The position numbers were made by a program, and so were the translations under genes. From Microstegium vimineum (lineage: Eukaryota > Streptophyta > Magnoliopsida > Poales > Poaceae), in NCBI GenBank assembly GCA_022036555.1, contig CM039119.1, forward strand, positions 25,688,723-25,752,722: a stretch of 64,000 nt of DNA. The letters are read 5' to 3'. Position 1 is the stretch's first letter, and the number at the start of each line of letters is the position of its first letter. Below the pieces are notes generated by a model. It did no database searches. It was not told the origin of the DNA and saw only the letters and a program-made list of their open reading frames with translations. This document shows positions 58,287 to 64,000 of the stretch, one piece after another.

Positions 58287-59588
58287 TGTGAGGACCTGAT
58301 TAGCCTAGAGGGGGTTGAATAGGCCTGTTTAAAACACTTAGCAACTTTCTGTTAGCACAGAGGCCGGCACTGCCGGGCTTAAGTCCGACACTGCTGGGGT
58401 GGCCGGCACTGCTGCTCTCAGGGGCAACACTGCTGGTCACCTAGACAGACCTGAGCACAATTCAAAATATAAGGAGAGAATGGAAATTGTGCTTGAATAG
58501 AAACCTTCCTAGAGGTGTAGGGAACCTCTAGCACCACTGGAAAGTGGGAGCAACACACCCACGGTGTAGATCGGGTCCAAACCCTAGAAATCACCTTGCA
58601 AACAATATATATCAAAGTAGAGAGACAAACACAAAGGGACACAAGATTTGACCCGTGGTTCAGCTCGCCACCAAGGCTTGCCTACGTCCACGTTGTTGAG
58701 GTGCACCACACAAGGCTCAAGCTGACCACAAAGGCTAGCTCTTTCCTCGGTCTCAAGTCAAGGGAATGAACCCTTGAGATGAGAGGTTATGTATTAGCAA
58801 TATGGGGTGATACAAACTTCCCTAGGCTGCCACATGAAGGAGGCAAGCTCAAGGGTGACGCCTAGCTAGCTAGGAGCAAAGCTCAAAGAGTAAAGAAATC
58901 AAACCGCCGGCCACCATGCAAACCAAATGCTTGTAGGAGTTGAAGATCCGAGGGAGAAGCTTCTTCTCAAGCTTGGAGGCTCAATATCTCAAGGAATGAT
59001 TGGAAATCAATGGAGGAGAGTGATTCAGCACCAAGGGAGAGGGGAGAGCTAGAAGAGAGCTTATTTTCTGTTCTTGCGAAGTAAGAGTGTGTGAATGGAA
59101 GAACTAGCCATCGGGGGTGAGTGAGGGGGTAAGAAATACCCCTCCACTCTCCAACGGGCAGAACAAGTCGTGGCATTGCCGGCCTTGGGCCCGGCATTGC
59201 CGGCTTGCCCGGCACTGCCGGCCTGGAGGCTAGCACTGCCGGCCTGGCAGAAACAGCAAAGGATTGATCTTTGAATAGCTGGCTATTTTGCCCACTATGT
59301 ATTTGGAGGTGTATGATGTTTCGATAGATATAGCATTTGGTTCACTTGTTGGCATGCATGTTGAATCCCTCTTAATAGTACGGCATACCTATACTCAATT
59401 TCGAAATATATAACGAATTAAACAACCTTTGAGCTTGTTGCCATGCACTTTTGTAATTGGAGGGGTCCGCCAACCTGTTCATTAACCTCCTTTCATTTAA
59501 CCTACTTGTCATACTTGTAAAGTCTCATTAGTCTCCTAAATATGTTGTCATGTCACCAAAACCCACTTAGGGCTTGATTGCACTTTCA
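58287..59588 (-). repeat. F 5' LTR
   Basis: 1,302 bp, minus strand TGAAAGTG...CCTCACA. It carries dyads of the type GCCGGCACTGCCGG near 58365-58410 and 59170-59245. A TATTTCTT on the minus strand near 59135, about 30 bp beyond the latter cluster, may be the core promoter; this is weak. Confidence 0.85.
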
Positions 59589-59593
59589 TTTCT

Positions 59594-59736
59594 TCATTCC
59601 TGCATTCACATACTCATGGACATGTGGAACTTGTTATTTGATAGAGTATGCTCATGATGTGGTTGTTTTATCCTTGATCCTGAGGTTGTTGACATCATTT
59701 TAGTTATGTAAAAGTGTATCATTGTTGGTGCCAACA
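59594..59736 (-). repeat. E2 3' LTR, first 143 bp
   Basis: Remaining part of the LTR at 31618-33177. On the minus strand it begins TGTTGGCACCAACAATG. PPT 59737-59751 follows (AAGCTTGGGGGTTCT on the minus strand). Confidence 0.75.
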
Positions 59737-61050
59737 AGAACCCCCAAGCTTAACCTTTGCTCGTCCCGAGCAAACATTCAAACTTAGCTCGATGGATCAG
59801 GAGTTGCTACTATGCTTAGTCCTTGAAAAATTAGCAATAAATACTGACCCATATTACCTTAGTCCTTGATGGGGCTTATAGCTTTATCCTTTGTCTTAGG
59901 AAATTGAGAGATAGAACAACTTGACTTGAGCACTAGTTTTCTCATTCTTTCTCAAGTTTCATATTGGAAGTTTTGTAAACTTTTGTAAAAGAGAGACTTA
60001 TTGTTCCTCAAATGGTACTCTCGAGTCGCTCATAAGGTGTATGATTCCTCACCAAGGCACATATCAAAGTTTGCCTTCTTTTTCATCCTACTCTAGAGGC
60101 TTATGTGGAGCTATAGGTAGGGATCAAAAGATGTAGCAAACTTACCTTGCATATATATTGTAAAGTCAAATTCTGGATCCAAGGAGAGAAATGGCATACT
60201 CTTAGATCATGATGTGCAAGTGTGTGGAAACATGGCAAATGATCAATACTCCTGTATATGATCTCTCTTTCCTAACTTATAAATTTGAGACATAGCTATC
60301 TTTTTTTCATGAGCTTTGATGTGCTCATCATTTTTCTAAAACTTGGGACTTTGATGTGCCCTTATATTTTTCATAATTTTGTATAGTCTATATCTCATTA
60401 ACTAGCAACATACTAGAGAGAAATTTCTATTAAAACATGGAGCATGAACTTTGTGGAAATGTAAGGCATGTTTCTACGTACTTCTAGTGTAGAAGTAGCA
60501 TGTATATGTGGCGTGTACATGATCTTGATCTTGGGAGCATGATAAGTATCTCAACAAGGGTCACAAAATTTGAAAAAACTCAACACAAAGCAAGCAGCTT
60601 ATGTAGAAAGCTTATATCATGGAAGAGCATATATGGCTTTGGTATGAATTTTCACCATTTAGGAACAAAAAGTGTTTTATCATTTTAATAAATAAAACTC
60701 CGATAATCATTTTTGCTTAGAACAATATTATAGCAACTCTTATCTTGTCATATCATGTCTCACAACTACTTAGACTTAGTTACAACATTTGCAACCCACA
60801 AAAGTTTTAGGTTCATGATGGTTTCTTTTAAGCCAAGTAATCCATACTTAGAGAAATATCAAGTTGTAAACTAAGTACTAGAGAAACATTTAGCAGAGCA
60901 ACTATTCATTATTTCCATAGGAGATATTAATATTCATGGAACGTGTGAGAGTAGAGAGAAGTCTTTTTATTCTTTTTATCATATGCAAAAAATTTTTAGA
61001 TGCAAGGAACAAAAGATAAGCAGGAAAATGCATGAAGATAAATACTGGAA
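59737..61050 (-). other. E2 3' untranslated region
   Basis: No gene. It runs parallel to 203-1690 of E1, with the same order of conserved blocks. The short frames in it (for example 60500) are not conserved in E1. Confidence 0.6.
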
Positions 61051-62546
61051 TTAAAAACTTACCTTAGTGGGGGAGGGAACCTCCCCCAAGCTTATACTTT
61101 GCTCAATATGGTGGTGGCAGATATGGATGTAGTTGCCACCACAAGTCCCACTGCCGGTATTGTTCTTCTTGCAATGCTTGGATTTGTTTGGCAGTTTGCT
61201 AGACAATGCATGCTGTCTCACCATGCTCAACACGCAGCTCACCAAAAACATTGGTGAGTTGACCAAATTGTTGCCGCTGTTCACGATGCTCCCTATCTCG
61301 TGTAGACGAGAAGGATGCTCGTGGTCCTTGCGGACGTGGTGGTCGAAAGATGCATCGTCTTTCTCCTCGCCAACAGCTCCTCGGGAAGGACCACCTTGCT
61401 CAAGATGAACAAAGTATAGCCCCTCCTGAGCTCTCATGTCTGAACCTGCAAAACCTCTTTTCCCAATTCCTTGATCTAAATCAAGGGTTAGCTTATGGGT
61501 TCTATACAACTGACGTTGCCTATTTGGAAGAGGCACCTCAGTTGTATGGCCATTATATATCATTTTAAGTTCACCATTGGGATCTCGTTTTAACATTTGA
61601 GCAGTTGTAAGATATTCTTCCGAAATTACTGCTATAGGAGCAGAAATATAAACGAAAGGGTAAGTGTCATCTAGCAGGTTCATGGATTTGGCAAGACGAG
61701 TAATTAAATATGTGAATTTAATAGGTTCATTACTCTCAAGTGAACTTTGCAAAAATTCCACTAAGCATTTTACAGGAGAGATTTGAATTTTATTGACCAT
61801 GGCATAAAGCAATTTTAATTCCGTGGAACTTAACATGCTGGCATTACTTCTAGGAAACAAAGTCATATTCATCCAAAGATGCATGAAACACAGGGTTGGA
61901 TTATGAATTTCCTCAGGTTTGGGATTTGAGCAATCATTTTGAGCAGAGATAGACAACCAAAATTTCTTTTTGTTAAACCTACACATGGCAAGCATGAATC
62001 ATCAAAGCCGAGAGCAATATTTAGATGACTCCAAGTTAAAATAAAGCTTTGATTAATCATATAAAAAGATATTCCATCATTAGAGCTTTGTAGAGAGCAC
62101 AAGAACTCTATGGTGAGCAACTCAATTCCATGTTCATCTACTTGCCAAAAGCTAGACCAACCAATGGTAGAAAAGATAGTGTTGAATTCAGTGGTCATAC
62201 CTGCGTTGGAGAGAAGAGTTGGATCTAATATCCTTGTATGCTCAAAAGATCGATCCCGAAGAGAGAGATATCTTTGGTACTCTAGTTGGTCGAACCAGAG
62301 ACCACTTTGTTGATCATAGGTCCTCATCAGGGGCACCATGAATGCCCCGATGTGAGGTACCTCCATTGGTGATTCCTCCTCCTCCTAAGGTTGTTCTTCG
62401 GTTTGGACATTCTCCCAAGTGTATCGGGCAGAATCTCCCCTTCTTCTTCCTTGGGAAGTATCCTCGGATTGGTGGGAGCATCGAGATAATCTCCCACTCA
62501 GGATTTGCTTTGCTTTCTTGATTGTGGATCTTAGTGGGTTCTTCAT
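61051..62546 (-). pseudogene. E2 post-pol ORF, ATHILA ORF-1-like protein
   Basis: ATG at 62546 (MKNPLRSTIKKAKQ, like the E1 start). An amber lies near 62385 after the QTEEQP segment. It continues with MEVPHIGAF, WFDQLEYQRYLSLRDR, TIEFLCSLQSS and TWSHLNIALGF. A one-base frame change near 61985 leads to HNPTLCFMHLWMNMTLFPR, AMVNKIQISPVKCLVEF, YLITRLAKSM and GHTTEVPLPN, ending in TKVSF at 61051. Compared with E1 it has fewer nonsense codons. The role is unknown. ACTTACC just past the end mirrors a splice donor or shared 3' border. Confidence 0.65.
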
Positions 62547-63957
62547 CTTCTAGAGAGGAAGAGCAACACAAGGACAAGACTAGGACAAGGTTTTGTGTAT
62601 AGAGAGTTTCCTAGTTTGCCTTGCGGGGATAGGTTTGAGCTAAGAGAAGCTTGATGGAGACAAGATATCTTCTTGTGGAGCAGCACTACTTCTCTTGAGA
62701 GCTAAGAACTTCACTAGAGAGTAGAGAGGAGAGAGCAACGCAAGGAATGGTTTGAGCTCGAACTGCATTCTGGTTGAGGTGTGAGGAATTGAGCTCTCCA
62801 TGCATAGGCTTTTATAGGGGAAGTAAATGGCACCAAGGGGGCACCATGGGGAGGTCGGCCAACCCCCCTTGAGCATGCCCTTGGGTGCCATGATCACTAT
62901 CTTTAGGAGATGCCTTGCACAAAGCAAAAGAAAAAGGAGGAGGTGACCAAAGGTGATCGGCCGACCCCCTAAAGTGGGGATTCCACCCACACTTTTTCTA
63001 GTGCTTGGTGAAAGGTGAGGAATAATTTGTGATGTGATCAAAAGTTGAGCTAAATTGCTCAAGATTCTCCTCTTTAAACAAAGGGTAGTGGGGGACAAAG
63101 GTATGTCATGCTTTGATCAAAGGTGATTGATGTGTTTTCTTTTTCAAAGCATGACAAAGCAAAAGTGAAAGTGAAAGTGGTTCCCCACTTTGGACATGGA
63201 GTAGTGGGAGACAAGGATGTGTCATGCTTTAACCAAAAGTGATTGATGTACTTTAAAGCATGACAAGGTAAAAGAGATGTCTCCTAAAGCAAAATCTGAA
63301 TTTTTAATTTCTCACTACTCAAATCATGAGATGTTTGGACAAAGGAAGGTGAGGAAGACAGAGGGATGATCAAGGGGAACATAGGGTGGTCGGCCGACCC
63401 CCTACGCCTCCCTTTTTTTCTTTTCCTTTTATAAAAGTCACATTGTGTTCCCTTTTTAAATAAGCCAAGGTAGGGTACATAGGGGTGGTCAGCCGACCCC
63501 CCCTATGGGCCTACCCTTTGTCAAATTTTAAACCTAAATTATTCTCAAGTTTTATTTAATCTGAAACTTTATTGTTCTAAATTTTAAGCATGATAGAAAT
63601 TAAAGAACTTAACTAAATGCAAGAAGGGAAATAAAGGAAATGAAAGATAACTACCGACTTACCTTTTGGCGAAGGCTCCTTGATTTTAAGTCCATGGAGT
63701 AGGACTCTCGTTCTTGTTCATTCTTCGGGTGCACTTGATGGTTCCGGAGATGGAGACCATGGTGCATGCACCTCCTTTGCTTTCCAAACCTGCCTTGGAT
63801 TGGCAGGTTCATCCTCCTTGAGTTCATTGATCTTGGCCTCTGTTTACTGCTTCTTTTGGCATGGAGCTCAAACTATTCTTCTTGGTGGGTGTGCCTTAAC
63901 CGGTTTGTTAAGTTTATAACCATTGAAAGCACACTTTACCTTGTGACTTGGGAATAG
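62547..63957 (-). promoter_or_regulatory. E2 region upstream of the post-pol ORF: TATA box and four dyads
   Basis: No gene that I can support. On the minus strand TATAAAAG (62809-62816) lies 263 bp before the ORF ATG. Upstream of it are four copies of the family dyad, at 62853 (one mismatch), 62955 (one mismatch), 63388 (perfect) and 63487 (one mismatch). AT-rich repeats of AAAGCATGACAAAG type lie at 63100-63290. The frame 62640-63098 is not conserved in E1. Confidence 0.5.
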
Positions 63958-64000
63958 AAAGTGGATTTGGCCTAATCCTACGCAGATGATCGTGTTGGTG

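Larger units (their letters stand above)
33178..59588 (-). mobile_element. F: SIRE-type Ty1/copia retrotransposon with G and I nested
   Basis: LTRs at 33178-34465 (3') and 58287-59588 (5'), PBS 58265-58284, gag 56016-58236 and 51093-51748, protease and integrase 50105-51092 plus 39439-39816, RT and RNase H 37536-39438, post-pol ORF 35099-36627, PPT at 34466-34482. About 39 substitutions were counted by hand over about 1.27 kb of LTR (about 3%), plus indels including one of about 20 bp. The Gag type, the order and the extra ORF after RNase H match the SIRE/Maximus lineage. TSD TTTCT. Confidence 0.88.
59594..64000 (-). mobile_element. E2: Athila-like Ty3 element, 3' part
   Basis: Together with 31618-33177 this is the 3' end of a minus-strand element that runs off the window. 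It contains LTR, PPT, untranslated region, post-pol ORF and an upstream promoter-like region. gag and pol would lie beyond 64000. Its 3' LTR is split by F. Confidence 0.7.

Noticed and set aside
1..64000. CRISPR array, tRNA, rRNA or bacterial operon
   Set aside because: No array of identical spaced repeats, no cloverleaf gene and no rRNA core sequence seen. All content fits plant LTR elements.

Overview
This is grass (Poaceae-type) nuclear repeat DNA. I find no host gene, tRNA or rRNA in it. Nearly every base can be assigned to LTR retrotransposons inserted into one another. The evidence is primer-binding sites, polypurine tracts, paired LTRs and, for six insertions, target-site duplications (TSDs) read directly at both edges. 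Most stretches of open frame outside the retroelement proteins are shadows or GC-rich LTR sequence.

Layout. (1) 1-3755: 3' part of a minus-strand Athila-like Ty3 element (E1) with its post-pol ORF. (2) 3756-27803: a minus-strand Tat-type Ty3 element (A), missing integrase and 3' LTR. It is split by C (4627-8547, an LTR-like unit) and by B (10525-24992, a plus-strand defective Athila-like element, TSD GCTAG). B in turn holds a Ty1/copia element J (17075-24294, 207-bp LTRs, TSD AAAAC). (3) 27804-29118: gag fragment, leader, PBS and truncated 5' LTR of a second Athila-like element (D), into which A is inserted. (4) 29119-31617: H, the 5' part of a large LTR-like unit inserted in D. (5) 31618-64000: E2, an Athila-like element inserted in H and running off the right edge. 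Its 3' LTR is split by F (33178-59588, minus-strand SIRE-type copia, TSD TTTCT). F carries G (39822-50104, plus-strand pol-less Tat-type element, TSD GATAG) and I (51754-56010, LTR-like unit, TSD CTTGC).

Relative age from hand-counted LTR differences: B about 6%, F about 3%, J about 2.9%, G about 2.5%. This agrees with the nesting order where it can be tested (B older than J, F older than G).

Most interesting content. G has gag on one strand and, convergent to it, a spliced gene for a plant mobile domain (PMD) protein with its own TATA box. G is also saturated in both strands and several reading frames with a short CCGAT/ATCGG motif. Other families here carry their own reiterated GC-rich dyad: GGTCGGCCGACC in E, CCGGCACTGCCGG in F and AGGGCGCCCGCCCT in B. 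Where a promoter can be seen, the dyad usually lies upstream of it. The copia J leader has two diverged repeats whose hairpin stems co-vary. Most premature stops are amber codons, consistent with decay of methylated CHG cytosines.
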